64,000 nucleotides of DNA from Dysosmobacter welbionis (GTDB lineage Bacteria > Bacillota > Clostridia > Oscillospirales > Oscillospiraceae): NCBI RefSeq assembly GCF_005121165.3, contig NZ_CP034413.3:3000001-3064000 (forward strand), in the 5' to 3' direction. A program made the translations under genes and the position numbers. This document shows, in pieces, positions 1 through 7,303 of this stretch. The notes under the pieces are model-generated. The model was not told the DNA's origin. It ran no database searches and saw only the letters and a program-made list of their open reading frames with translations. Position 1 is the stretch's first letter; every line of letters starts with the position of its first letter.

Positions 1-369
1 GAATATCATTATGGAGAGTCCCGTCTGGACTTTGCGCTGACAACAGAAGCCGGGCTGCACCTGGTGGAAGTCAAGGGTGTTACCCTGGAGGAAAACGGTG
101 TTGTCCGATTTCCGGACGCGCCGACAGAACGGGGCGTGAAGCATATTCACGAGTTACAGCGGGCTGTCCGGGAGGGAATGGGCGCTACCCTGTTTTTTGT
201 GATCCAGATGCACGGCGTGGATCGCTTCTCTCCCAACGACGCCACCCATCCGGCCTTCGGTGCGGCCCTTCGGGAGGCAGCTGCCTGGGGTGTCCAAGTG
301 TACGCCTATGACTGCCTGGTGACGCCGGACAGTTTAACTATCCACCAGCCGGTGCCGGTGGTATTATAA
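1..369 (+). CDS. sfsA: Sugar fermentation stimulation protein A, C-terminal part
   Basis: The reading frame is already open at base 1 and ends at TAA 367-369, so only the last 122 residues are in the window. The visible part has the SfsA pattern: YGxSRxDF near the start, then LVEVKGVTLEE, and a C-terminal half with the RGxKHxxEL stretch. SfsA proteins are about 230 residues with a nuclease-like fold and possible DNA binding; the exact role is unsettled. It ends 12 bases before mntP and may be co-transcribed with it. The family call is firm and the function is not. Confidence 0.9.
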   Translation, partial: EYHYGESRLDFALTTEAGLHLVEVKGVTLEENGVVRFPDAPTERGVKHIHELQRAVREGMGATLFFVIQMHGVDRFSPNDATHPAFGAALREAAAWGVQVYAYDCLVTPDSLTIHQPVPVVL

Positions 370-381
370 GGGAGCGGCAAT

Positions 382-954
382 ATGGGATTTTTGGAATTGC
401 TGTTGATCGGCGTGGGGCTCTCGATGGACGCCTTTGCTGTAGCGGTGTGCCAGGGACTCTGTATGCCAAAACTGAATCTGCGCTATGCGGCTGTGATTGC
501 GCTGTTTTTTGGCGGATTTCAGGCGCTGATGCCCTATGCCGGCTGGCTGCTGGGCGCCCAATTTGCCGGGTACATCCAACATCTGGACCACTGGCTGGCT
601 TTTTTTCTGCTGGCATTCATCGGCGGTAAGATGGTGTGGGAGTCTTTGAAAGGGGAGGCGGAGGAGACGGCCTGTGCGGTGAGTGTGACGCTGGATTATA
701 AGCAGCTGCTGCTGATGGCGGTGGCTACCAGCATCGACGCATTGGCTGTTGGGGTCACGTTTGCATTTTTGAACGTGGACATCCTGCCTGCTGTGACGGT
801 CATCGGCTGCACGACTTTTGTGATCTCCCTGGCGGGTGTGGTGATCGGGACCTTTTTCGGCGCCCGCCTCCAGTGCTGGGCGGAGATCGCCGGCGGTGTG
901 ATCCTGATCCTTCTGGGTGGAAAGATTCTTCTGGAGCACCTGGGGATCCTGTAA
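382..954 (+). CDS. mntP: Manganese efflux pump MntP
   Basis: This 190-residue, very hydrophobic protein matches the MntP (YebN, DUF204) family in length and layout: six predicted membrane helices in two repeated halves. Each half carries the conserved acidic signature, GLSMDAFAVA near residue 11 and ATSIDALAVG near residue 115. MntP exports Mn(II) from the cytoplasm. The ATG is preceded by GGGAG at a 7-base spacing. In many bacteria mntP is controlled by a yybP-ykoY riboswitch, but the 12-base gap to sfsA leaves no room for one here. Confidence 0.93.
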   Translation: MGFLELLLIGVGLSMDAFAVAVCQGLCMPKLNLRYAAVIALFFGGFQALMPYAGWLLGAQFAGYIQHLDHWLAFFLLAFIGGKMVWESLKGEAEETACAVSVTLDYKQLLLMAVATSIDALAVGVTFAFLNVDILPAVTVIGCTTFVISLAGVVIGTFFGARLQCWAEIAGGVILILLGGKILLEHLGIL

Positions 955-983
955 GCGCCTATAAAAAACAGCGAAGTGGAAAA

Positions 984-1009
984 CGCCCCGGGCCATTTGG
1001 CCCGGGGCG
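984..1009. terminator. GC-rich hairpin between convergent genes
   Basis: A perfect 11-bp stem (CGCCCCGGGCC with its complement) lies between mntP and the convergent Cys-rich gene. On the minus strand it is followed by a short T run, so it most likely ends the minus-strand transcript. It may serve both directions. Confidence 0.7.
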
Positions 1010-1028
1010 CTGGTTATCTTATGAAATC

Positions 1029-1184
1029 TCAGCAGCAGGGATTGGGATTGCAGCCGCAGTTGTTGTTGCAGCCACAGCCGCAGCCGTTGCCGCCCCAGCT
1101 GCCGTTGCCGCAGCAGCACCAAATGATGATCAGCAGAATGATGATCCAGCAGCAGTTGCCGCCGCCAAAGCCGTTATTGCACAT
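1029..1184 (-). CDS. Small high-cysteine membrane protein (51 aa)
   Basis: From ATG 1184-1182, with AGGAGG 7 bases upstream, the product is 51 residues. It begins MCNNGFGGGNCC, continues with a pure hydrophobic stretch (WIIILLIIIW, about residues 13-22), then CCC and a Gly/Asn/Cys tail containing CGCGC. A longer frame starts at 1229, but only the 1184 start has a ribosome site. Similar short proteins in Oscillospiraceae are often annotated as chorion-class high-cysteine proteins; their role is unknown. Eleven cysteines in 51 residues suggest metal binding or an envelope or spore-coat part (inference). The gene sits alone between two hairpins. Confidence 0.75.
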   Translation of the reverse strand: MCNNGFGGGNCCWIIILLIIIWCCCGNGSWGGNGCGCGCNNNCGCNPNPCC

Positions 1185-1265
1185 ACCGGAACCTCCTATG
1201 AAATCGTAGACCGACCGAACCGGTCTCAATCCATAGTATGCCGGACCGGCAAAGGGGTTCCGGTT

Positions 1266-2357
1266 TTATTTCCGGCCGCTGGTGACGAGTGCGTCGGCCG
1301 CCTGTTTCTCCCGCACGGTGAAGACGCCCTTGTCCATCAGCGTGTCTCCCAGTGTCTGCCTGCTGCCGGACACCGCGGCATCCAGCGCGTAGTAGGAGAC
1401 GTATGCGAGATCCGCACGGAGGAACGTGCCGCCCTGCAGGGCGGCCAGCTCGCCCTCCGTGATGACGCCATTGGTCAAGGCATTGGTCAGTGTGCCGGAG
1501 AGGTCCTTGTTGTCCGCGGAGCTGTATCCCAGTGCCCGGAGGATGAACTCCATGTATTGGCTGGCTGTCACCGTCTGGCTGGGCCGGAAGGTGGTGGCGG
1601 AGTATCCGTTGGTGTAGCCCTTGCTGTATGCGTAGCCCACGTATTTCTCGCTCTGGGTCCCGGAGGTGATGTCCGTGAAGGGAGTGGAGCCGGTGTAGGC
1701 CAGCGCATCATTCTCCTCGCCCAGGACGCGGATGAACATGATGAGGGCTTGCAGGCGGGTAGGGGCGACCTCCAGGTCATATCCATCTCCGTAGCCGGTG
1801 AAGCTGCCTTGAAACAGGTGCATGGTCTTGAGCGCGACAGCAATGGCGTTGTAGTCCGTGTTGGTGGAGTAGCTGAAGGCGTAGGGGCCCTGATAATCCA
1901 CAACCGCCGTCTTGGAGGTGACGGTAAACACGGCGGTGGTTTCCTCAGCCACCAGATACCGGTGGCTGGCTGTAAGGGCACTGCCACTGGTAACGATGGT
2001 CCCTGTGGTGACATCCACCACAGCGCCGGAGTTGAACGTGACCTGCATACCGCCCGCCAGCAACAGGACGCCCGTGCCGGTGGAGCCGGTCAGGGCGTCG
2101 CCTGCCTTCAGACGGGTCTCCATCCACGTGGCGGCCCCGCCGTCGGAAGGAGCCGCGTCTCCGTTCAGCAGCGCTTGGTCAGAGGCGTCCAGTTTTTCCT
2201 CCACCCGCTGGTCTACCGCATCGGTGAAAGTGCCGGTGAGATAGGAGAGGGAGGCCAGCGGATCGGAGGCCCCGCCGGCCGCGGCCAAGGCGTACACAAC
2301 GGTGACGGTAAGTAAGAGGCAGACGGTGATGAGGGCAGTCTTGGTCTTCCTTGTCAT
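1266..2357 (-). CDS. S-layer homology domain protein, secreted
   Basis: The 363-residue product begins with a classic signal peptide (Lys/Arg, then a hydrophobic core ending near AAAGGA, about residue 29). An SLH-type repeat lies at about residues 220-275, with TPFTDI, AYSKGYTNGY and TFRPSQTVTASQYMEFILRAL as landmarks. SLH domains bind pyruvylated wall polymers, so the protein should sit on the cell surface. Residues 60-200 show no enzyme motif I recognise. It starts 26 bases after rex with its own GGAAGGG site and is probably co-transcribed from the rex promoter, an unusual pairing. Confidence 0.8.
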   Translation of the reverse strand: MTRKTKTALITVCLLLTVTVVYALAAAGGASDPLASLSYLTGTFTDAVDQRVEEKLDASDQALLNGDAAPSDGGAATWMETRLKAGDALTGSTGTGVLLLAGGMQVTFNSGAVVDVTTGTIVTSGSALTASHRYLVAEETTAVFTVTSKTAVVDYQGPYAFSYSTNTDYNAIAVALKTMHLFQGSFTGYGDGYDLEVAPTRLQALIMFIRVLGEENDALAYTGSTPFTDITSGTQSEKYVGYAYSKGYTNGYSATTFRPSQTVTASQYMEFILRALGYSSADNKDLSGTLTNALTNGVITEGELAALQGGTFLRADLAYVSYYALDAAVSGSRQTLGDTLMDKGVFTVREKQAADALVTSGRK

Positions 2358-2383
2358 AGATGATTCCCTTCCACGCTGGAGCG

Positions 2384-3013
2384 TCAGCGGTTGGCGATGC
2401 GGTAACTGAGGGTCAGGAGGCTGTCTGCGAAGTGAATGTTCTCAAACTGCACATCCGGGAGCTGACTGCTGAGCTCAATGTTGGTAAAGTTCCAAAAGCC
2501 CTTGACGCCCAGATTGATGAGGTGGCTGGCGGTGTCCTGGGCCACGGACTGGGGAATGGTCAGCACCACCACGTCCACCGGGTGGTCCTGTAGGAAGTGA
2601 TCTAGCTCGGACATGGCGTATACCGGCACATTATTCACCACAGTCCCGATCACGGCGGGGGAGACATCAAAGGCTGCGTCCACCGTAAACCCACTCTGGG
2701 AGAATGGGAAGTTCTGCAGCAGTGCGTGGCCCAGATTGCCAACGCCGATCATGATGAGGTGGTGGTTGTTGTCCACGCCCAGGATATGACCGATCTCGGC
2801 CCGCAGTTCTTCTACATTGTAGCCGTAGCCCTGCTGGCCGAACTCACCGAAACAGCTGAAATCCTGGCGGATCTGAGAGGCGGTGATGTTCATCTCCTGC
2901 CCCAGGGAGTGTGAGGAGATGCGCACGACGCCGCGGTTGCAGAGGTCTGTGAGCTGGCGGTAATATCTGGGCAGACGCCGTATCACGGCGTCGGAGATGT
3001 TTTCCTTTCGCAT
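2384..3013 (-). CDS. rex: Redox-sensing transcriptional repressor Rex
   Basis: Rex represses fermentative and respiratory genes and lets go of DNA when NADH rises. The protein (209 aa from ATG 3013) has an N-terminal winged helix (VIRRLPRYYRQL, then ITASQIRQDFSCFGEFGQQGYGY split over residues 45-68). A Rossmann domain with GVGNLGHAL follows near residue 91, and a C-terminal swap helix. A GTG nine bases further up is in frame, but AAGGAG sits 8 bases before the ATG, so the ATG is preferred. A Rex-type operator lies just upstream, which implies autoregulation. Confidence 0.95.
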   Translation of the reverse strand: MRKENISDAVIRRLPRYYRQLTDLCNRGVVRISSHSLGQEMNITASQIRQDFSCFGEFGQQGYGYNVEELRAEIGHILGVDNNHHLIMIGVGNLGHALLQNFPFSQSGFTVDAAFDVSPAVIGTVVNNVPVYAMSELDHFLQDHPVDVVVLTIPQSVAQDTASHLINLGVKGFWNFTNIELSSQLPDVQFENIHFADSLLTLSYRIANR

Positions 3014-3032
3014 ATAAGTCACTCCTTGCTAT

Positions 3033-3050
3033 TTGTTAAATCATTCTCAA
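3033..3050. promoter_or_regulatory. Rex operator
   Basis: The 18 bases TTGTTAA-ATCA-TTCTCAA fit the Rex consensus TTGTTAANNNNTTAACAA, with a perfect left half and five of seven in the right half. The site begins three bases past the -10 box of the rex promoter, so bound Rex would block transcription. This is the usual placement for autoregulation. Confidence 0.75.
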
Positions 3051-3053
3051 TTA

Positions 3054-3082
3054 AGTTTAGACCAAAATCAGGGACTTGTCAA
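3054..3082 (-). promoter_or_regulatory. Sigma-A promoter of rex
   Basis: On the minus strand, TTGACA (3082-3077) and TAAACT (3059-3054) are separated by 17 bases. The -35 is perfect and the -10 good. Transcription should start near 3047, inside the Rex operator. Confidence 0.75.
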
Positions 3083-3186
3083 TTTTTTTAACAATCTTTT
3101 TGAGAAAAATTTTTTCAAGAAAAGCTTTACAAAGCGGAAAAATGTTGGTATACTAAATAAGCTGTTTGAAGAAGATGTTGATGTAT

Positions 3187-3229
3187 GCGCCTGTAGCGCA
3201 GTTGGATAGCGCGTCAGACTCCGACATTT
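3187..3229 (+). pseudogene. Orphan 5' half of tRNA-Arg, attachment-site scar
   Basis: These 43 bases repeat the 5' half of the tRNA-Arg at 3374 through the end of the anticodon loop (CTCCGAC), with two differences in the acceptor and spacer. The sequence then becomes unrelated and no 3' half follows. A tRNA split at the anticodon loop next to a complete copy is what a tyrosine recombinase leaves after integrating in a tRNA gene. Confidence 0.8.
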
Positions 3230-3346
3230 CAGGCTCGTTCAGTTGAGAGATGGCGCAAAGCGTTGGGAGTCTTTGGTTTTAACGGGCAGAGAGAAAAAAT
3301 TCTGTTTCCGTTGACTACTATTTGACTACCAATTTTGAAAATCCCG

Positions 3347-3355
3347 TGTTATAAT
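3347..3355 (+). promoter_or_regulatory. Extended -10 promoter for tRNA-Arg
   Basis: TGTTATAAT is a perfect extended -10 element 18 bases before the mature tRNA. No good -35 at the normal distance was seen. If the DNA between the two tRNA copies came from an integrated element, this promoter is also imported. Confidence 0.55.
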
Positions 3356-3373
3356 AGAACATAGTTTAGGTAT

Positions 3374-3450
3374 GCGCCCGTGGCGCAGTTGGATAGCGCG
3401 TCAGACTCCGACTCTGAAGGCCGCTGGTTCGAATCCAGTCGGGCGTACCA
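3374..3450 (+). tRNA. tRNA-Arg (anticodon CCG)
   Basis: The sequence folds as a complete 77-nt tRNA. The acceptor stem is GCGCCCG with CGGGCGT (one G-T pair), the D arm is GCGC...GCGC, the anticodon stem is TCAGA/TCTGA with loop CTCCGAC, the T loop is TTCGAAT, and ACCA is encoded at the 3' end. The loop places CCG at positions 34-36, which reads codon CGG. Confidence 0.93.
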
Positions 3451-3453
3451 CGT

Positions 3454-3492
3454 GCAAAGAGGCACTCGAATTTCGAGTGCCTCTTTGCTTTT
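3454..3492 (+). terminator. Terminator of tRNA-Arg
   Basis: A long hairpin (GCAAAGAGGCACTCGAA with its complement, about 16 bp) is followed by TTTT. It starts four bases after the CCA end. Confidence 0.85.
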
Positions 3493-3513
3493 ATCAATCA
3501 GAGGTGATGAACT

Positions 3514-4221
3514 ATGGAGAAACCCATCATCGGGGTAACGCCCCTGTGGGACGAGGAAAAGAAGTCCTACTGGATGCTGCCGGGGTATCTGGAAGGAGTG
3601 AAGGAAGCCGGTGCCATCCCCGTCATCCTGCCGCTGACAACCAATGGGGCGGATATTGCCCAGCTCGCGGATCTCTGCGATGGTTTTCTCTTTACTGGTG
3701 GGCAGGATGTCGATCCCCAGCTGTACGGGGAGGCCATGGAGCCCTTCTGCGGCGAGCTGTGCCCTGCCCGGGACGCTCTGGAGCAGGAGTTACTCCGACA
3801 GGCTTTGGAGCGGGACAAGCCCATCCTGGGCATCTGCCGGGGTATTCAGTTCCTAAATGCAGCCTTGGGCGGAACCCTTTATCAGGACCTGCCCACGGAG
3901 CACCCGTCAGAGATCGGGCATTCCATGAAGCCGCCCTACGACCGGATGGCCCACACGGTGCATATATGGCCGATGACGCCTCTGGCCTCTCTGCTGGGAA
4001 AGACGGAACTGGAGGTGAACAGCTGTCACCACCAGGCGATCAGGAGTTTAGCCCCCAGTCTCGTAGAAATGGCCCGCAGCACAGATGACCTCATCGAGGC
4101 GATGTATCTGCCCGGCAAGACCTTTGTCTGGGGCGTCCAGTGGCATCCGGAGATGTCCCTGCAGGAAGAGTCCAGCAGGAAAATTTTTGAGGCGTTTGTC
4201 GGGGCTGTCCAACAAAAATGA
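3514..4221 (+). CDS. Gamma-glutamyl-gamma-aminobutyrate hydrolase family protein (peptidase C26)
   Basis: This 235-residue class I glutamine-amidotransferase-like hydrolase has the nucleophile Cys in ILGICRGIQ (about residue 109), the FTGGQDVDPQLYGE motif typical of the PuuD/C26 group, and the catalytic His-Glu in WHPEMS (about residue 213). Relatives cleave gamma-glutamyl amides such as gamma-glutamyl-GABA; the substrate here is unknown. The start has AGAGGTGATG upstream. It stands alone, with terminators on both sides. Confidence 0.88.
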   Translation: MEKPIIGVTPLWDEEKKSYWMLPGYLEGVKEAGAIPVILPLTTNGADIAQLADLCDGFLFTGGQDVDPQLYGEAMEPFCGELCPARDALEQELLRQALERDKPILGICRGIQFLNAALGGTLYQDLPTEHPSEIGHSMKPPYDRMAHTVHIWPMTPLASLLGKTELEVNSCHHQAIRSLAPSLVEMARSTDDLIEAMYLPGKTFVWGVQWHPEMSLQEESSRKIFEAFVGAVQQK

Positions 4222-4239
4222 GCTGCCATCGAAGAATTA

Positions 4240-4271
4240 CCCCCCGTCCAAAGGACGGGGGATTTCTTTCT
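4240..4271 (+). terminator. Terminator after the C26 hydrolase
   Basis: A hairpin with stem CCCCCGTCC/GGACGGGG and an AAA loop is followed by a T-rich stretch (TTTCTTTCT). Confidence 0.8.
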
Positions 4272-4281
4272 GTTGCCGCTT

Positions 4282-4503
4282 TCACTCAGCCAGAGGAAAC
4301 CTCCGCGGCTCCGCCACACACTGGTACAGCACAGCGTCGCAGTTCCGGTAAATGATATACTTCAGCCGGTTGCTCGGGGGTCCATTCCGCCGGAAGGTCA
4401 CGATGGCCTCGTTCTGTTGCCAGCCGATCCCCAGGTTATACGATCCGCACCAGGCGCAGTGGTTGACGGGGATCTGCGGCTGTTTCGTTTCTCTGTATTT
4501 CAT
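4282..4503 (-). CDS. Small zinc-ribbon-like protein, copy 1
   Basis: This 73-residue protein is about 80% identical to copy 2 at 13165. Copy 2 has two Cys pairs (CAWC and CRNC). Here the second pair has become RNCD with the first of its cysteines replaced by Tyr (IIYRNC), so metal binding may be lost. The ATG overlaps the stop codon of the integrase remnant by one base (TGATG), as in copy 2. It is probably a leftover of a broken integrase module. The function of this protein type is unknown to me. Confidence 0.55.
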   Translation of the reverse strand: MKYRETKQPQIPVNHCAWCGSYNLGIGWQQNEAIVTFRRNGPPSNRLKYIIYRNCDAVLYQCVAEPRRFPLAE

Positions 4504-5511
4504 CAAATCTCCAGTCCCTCCTGCAGAACCTGACTGGCCGCTTTCTTGTTCTTATTAAATGCGTGTGTGTAGATGTCCAGCGTAGTGGAGGGCTGACTGT
4601 GGCGCCCAGCAGTCCCGCCACTGTGGCTACGTCGGCCCCGCCCGCGATCAGGAGGCTGGCGTTGGTGTGCCGCAGGGAGTGGACGTTCAGGGCAGGGGGC
4701 AGGCCGTGCTTCTTTAAGATCAGCTTGAACCGCCAGGCGAAGGTGGAGGGCGTCATGGGGAGCCGGTCTCCGTGACGGCGGAAGATATAGTCCGTATCCT
4801 CTAATTCCCGCCCATCATACGTTTCCGTCTCCCAGGCGCACTCCCGCTGGAACTCCTGCAGCAGGGACACCATCTCCAGAGAGAAGTAAACATACCGGCC
4901 TCCGGCCACAGTCTTTGTCTCCTTGGCGATGATATCCTCGCCGGTGACCTTTACCACATTCTGCTGGATGTGAATGGACCGCTCATCCCAGTTGATGTCG
5001 CCCCACTGCAACCCGCAGCATTCGCCCCGGCGCATCCCGGTGGCGATGATGAGCTTGAAGTAGGTCTCGTACTTGAGGTTCCCCTCCTCCAGTACGGCAA
5101 TGAGCTGCTGGGCGGTGGCCTCGCCAGCGATCACCTTCTCTTTCTTTTTCCCGGTATAGTGGTATGTCCGCCAAGCCGGGGTATGGTCCAGAAAGCCGCC
5201 CTCCATGGCATCTGAGAGGATCGTACACAGCGTTGCGTGTACACCCTCCACAGTGCACTCGGAGAGCGGCTTTCACGTTCTTTGATTCTTCACTTTCCGA
5301 AGACCGGAGTGGAGCTGCCGGAAATACTCCGGCCGAAGTTCCGTCAGCTTGTAGTGCCCTAGGACTGGCAGGAAGCAATCAATGTCCTGCCGGTCCCTGG
5401 CCGGGGTAGGCTTGGTCAGCTTGCCGGGAGCGATCTCACGGAGCCACAGCTCCGTGTACTTCGCCAGTGTAATACTCCACTCCACTTCTTCCTGAGGAAG
5501 CGACCTGCAAC
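4503..5511 (-). pseudogene. Tyrosine recombinase remnant (copy 1)
   Basis: This is a decayed second copy of the integrase at 13386-14564, in the same orientation. Three defects are visible against that copy. The first about 58 codons are missing, with homology starting at CRSLPQEEV. An in-frame TGA stands near 5265 where the intact gene has GGA. A 2-bp insertion near 4605 throws the GLLGHS-QPS...DIYTHAF end out of frame, and the catalytic Tyr region remains readable in another frame. It cannot make a full recombinase. It lies about 1 kb from the tRNA-Arg attachment scar. Confidence 0.85.
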
Positions 5512-5518
5512 ACTTGAC

Positions 5519-5683
5519 AAAAACTGCCGAAAGCATATTGCTTTCATAAACGTCAAATACGGGAGGATATAAAAGATTTCATTGATCTGGCGAGCCGGTT
5601 GAACCGAGCTGTGTGAGCCTGACCACTATTTGCAAAAAGGCCCGGAGCCATTGCATCGCAATGGCTCCGGGCCTTTTTGCAAA
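5519..5683. repeat. Hairpin repeat, copy C (rearranged)
   Basis: Two pieces related to the repeat at 12909-13110 lie here in swapped order. At 5519-5545 is a decayed hairpin with the core GCCGAAAGC...GCTTTC. At 5629-5683 is a perfect 55-base palindrome with T runs at both ends and the core CCCGGAGCCATTG/CAATGGCTCCGGG, a strong bidirectional terminator. The flank GACCACTATTTG before it recurs at the other copies. The stretch 5512-5862 holds no gene I can support; one frame at 5720-5850 ends like a protein tail but has no start. Confidence 0.6.
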
Positions 5684-5862
5684 TGACGAGAAACTTGTAC
5701 AAATTCACTGAAATCCTTGCATTGCGGAGGCTTTCTTGCTTTTAACGCTTATCAGTATTTTGACAGAGAATTGGCTTTTGACCAGTTCCAGCGTTCAACG
5801 GAATTTGCGGAGAACGCTGTCGCAAGATCGTCCCAATATATGGAGTAATAGACAAGATGTTG

Positions 5863-7110
5863 TTAAATGGTATCAAAATAATCCGTGGATCCGGGTTGCC
5901 CATCAGAGGTCAGCAAAAGCAGGCAACCAAAAAAATTCTGAAAATTATGGTAAGGAGAATCAAACACACCGCCGAACCTTTCACGCATTTTTTCAATCCG
6001 GTACACGACTGTATTTCGATGTACATGCAGTTCCTGGGCCGTCAAAGCCAAGCTCTGTCCGTTTTTCAGATAGATAAACAATGTTTTTACATAGTCGGAC
6101 TGATTGTCTATATCGTATGCCATCAGATTACGCAAAAAAGCACTGACATAGTCCGTCCGCTGTTCTGCGGGGATCGAGGCAGCAAGCCGCCAAAGCCTGT
6201 AGTCATCATATTGGGCGATCCTGGCATCACTCCCGGAGATCCTGGCCATTTTTTCTGCCATGGCAGCCTGATTAAAGTAACGCCGGATCTCATACAGGTC
6301 TGAGAATGTATCACTGATACCGGCGCACAGATCATGCTCTGACAGGTATCCCTCCAACTGCTGCAATCCGTCCTGCGGAATTTGCCTGCTTTTTCCGCAC
6401 TCCACCAGTAAGACCACATATTCTCGGAAAAACAGGGACCACGCCTTTGGAAAGATCGTTCCCAAACGTGCCTTGAAATGCCGCTCTCCGGAGACTCGAG
6501 AAGAAAACGCGTGCATATTGATACCGATCAGGGAATAAGGACCGGCCTGCTCGAAAACTGTTCCCAAAATTCTCTGGAGAAAAAGCGCACGATTGGCAAA
6601 GCCTTCATTCAGTATGCTGGATAGCAGCATTTCTGCGGAGTCATGCTGGTGGCTAAGCCTGATTGCCTGTTCGATGGTAAGCTCCTTTACCAAAACGCCT
6701 GCCACGAGATCGTAGATCTCCCCAGGGACCGCATCAAAAGCGGTATGGTATTCCAGCACGGAAAGATACCCGATGGTCAGAGAGTTGGAGATCAGAGGAC
6801 ATATTCGCCTCCGATGGGGCCCCCAGTCATCAAAGATTTGAAAGGGCAGCGGAGTTCCCCGCATACTCTCCACCCCATGGAGCATAGCCGCATATTCAAA
6901 AAGACAGTATCCTCGCTTCTTTCCGGCAGTCCACACCTCATCCTGAACATCAGTGGTATCAGAATATGATACCGTGTAGTAGTTCTTGTCAAACACTGCA
7001 ATGGGATTTTTCAGCACCTCCGCTGCCCGATCTACCAGCAGATCCATATTGTTGTAATGAAATGAAAAGCTCAGAAATTCTTGGATCGTCTCATAGTCAA
7101 TTTTGCACAT
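5863..7110 (-). CDS. PucR-family transcriptional regulator
   Basis: The product is about 415 residues from ATG 7110; the frame is open to 7194, but the earlier part looks non-coding. The C-terminal 60 residues form the PucR helix-turn-helix (FIYLKNGQSLALTAQELHVHRNT split around residue 375, then VVYRIEKMRERFG). The N-terminal half is a PAS/GAF-like sensory region with no metal or nucleotide motif. PucR proteins usually activate a neighbouring catabolic operon in response to its substrate. This gene is divergent from the AtuA-like operon at 7304, so it is the likely local regulator. The start is moderately certain: GAAAGGTG lies 11 bases upstream. Confidence 0.85.
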   Translation of the reverse strand: MCKIDYETIQEFLSFSFHYNNMDLLVDRAAEVLKNPIAVFDKNYYTVSYSDTTDVQDEVWTAGKKRGYCLFEYAAMLHGVESMRGTPLPFQIFDDWGPHRRRICPLISNSLTIGYLSVLEYHTAFDAVPGEIYDLVAGVLVKELTIEQAIRLSHQHDSAEMLLSSILNEGFANRALFLQRILGTVFEQAGPYSLIGINMHAFSSRVSGERHFKARLGTIFPKAWSLFFREYVVLLVECGKSRQIPQDGLQQLEGYLSEHDLCAGISDTFSDLYEIRRYFNQAAMAEKMARISGSDARIAQYDDYRLWRLAASIPAEQRTDYVSAFLRNLMAYDIDNQSDYVKTLFIYLKNGQSLALTAQELHVHRNTVVYRIEKMRERFGGVFDSPYHNFQNFFGCLLLLTSDGQPGSTDYFDTI

Positions 7111-7303
7111 TTTGCACAGTTTCACCTTTCCTCTGTAGAATGGGTTTATTCTATGAGTACAAATCCAGCCATCAAATTGATACCATTGTAACATTGAGTC
7201 CCTTTTTTCGCAATGCTAAATTATTTACAGAGGATACTAATTTGAGAGGTCCTAACAAAACCAGCCATCAAAAAATGACATTAAGAGGGAGGGATTTTTT
7301 CAA

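Noticed and set aside
873-2315. A 480-codon plus-strand frame over the SLH gene
   Set aside because: It spans a terminator and two minus-strand genes with clear ribosome sites and a signal peptide; its own translation has no domain.
3076-3094. A second Rex-like box TTGTCAA-5-TTAACAA
   Set aside because: The spacer is five instead of four bases and it overlaps the -35 box, so the match may come from the TTGACA element and A/T richness.
5629-5683. CRISPR repeat or phage attachment palindrome
   Set aside because: The palindrome occurs once here, has T runs on both sides and behaves like a bidirectional terminator. No spaced repeat array exists anywhere in the window.
5720-5860. A short plus-strand frame ending in a plausible protein tail
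   Set aside because: No start codon with ribosome site and no recognisable motif; too short to support a gene.
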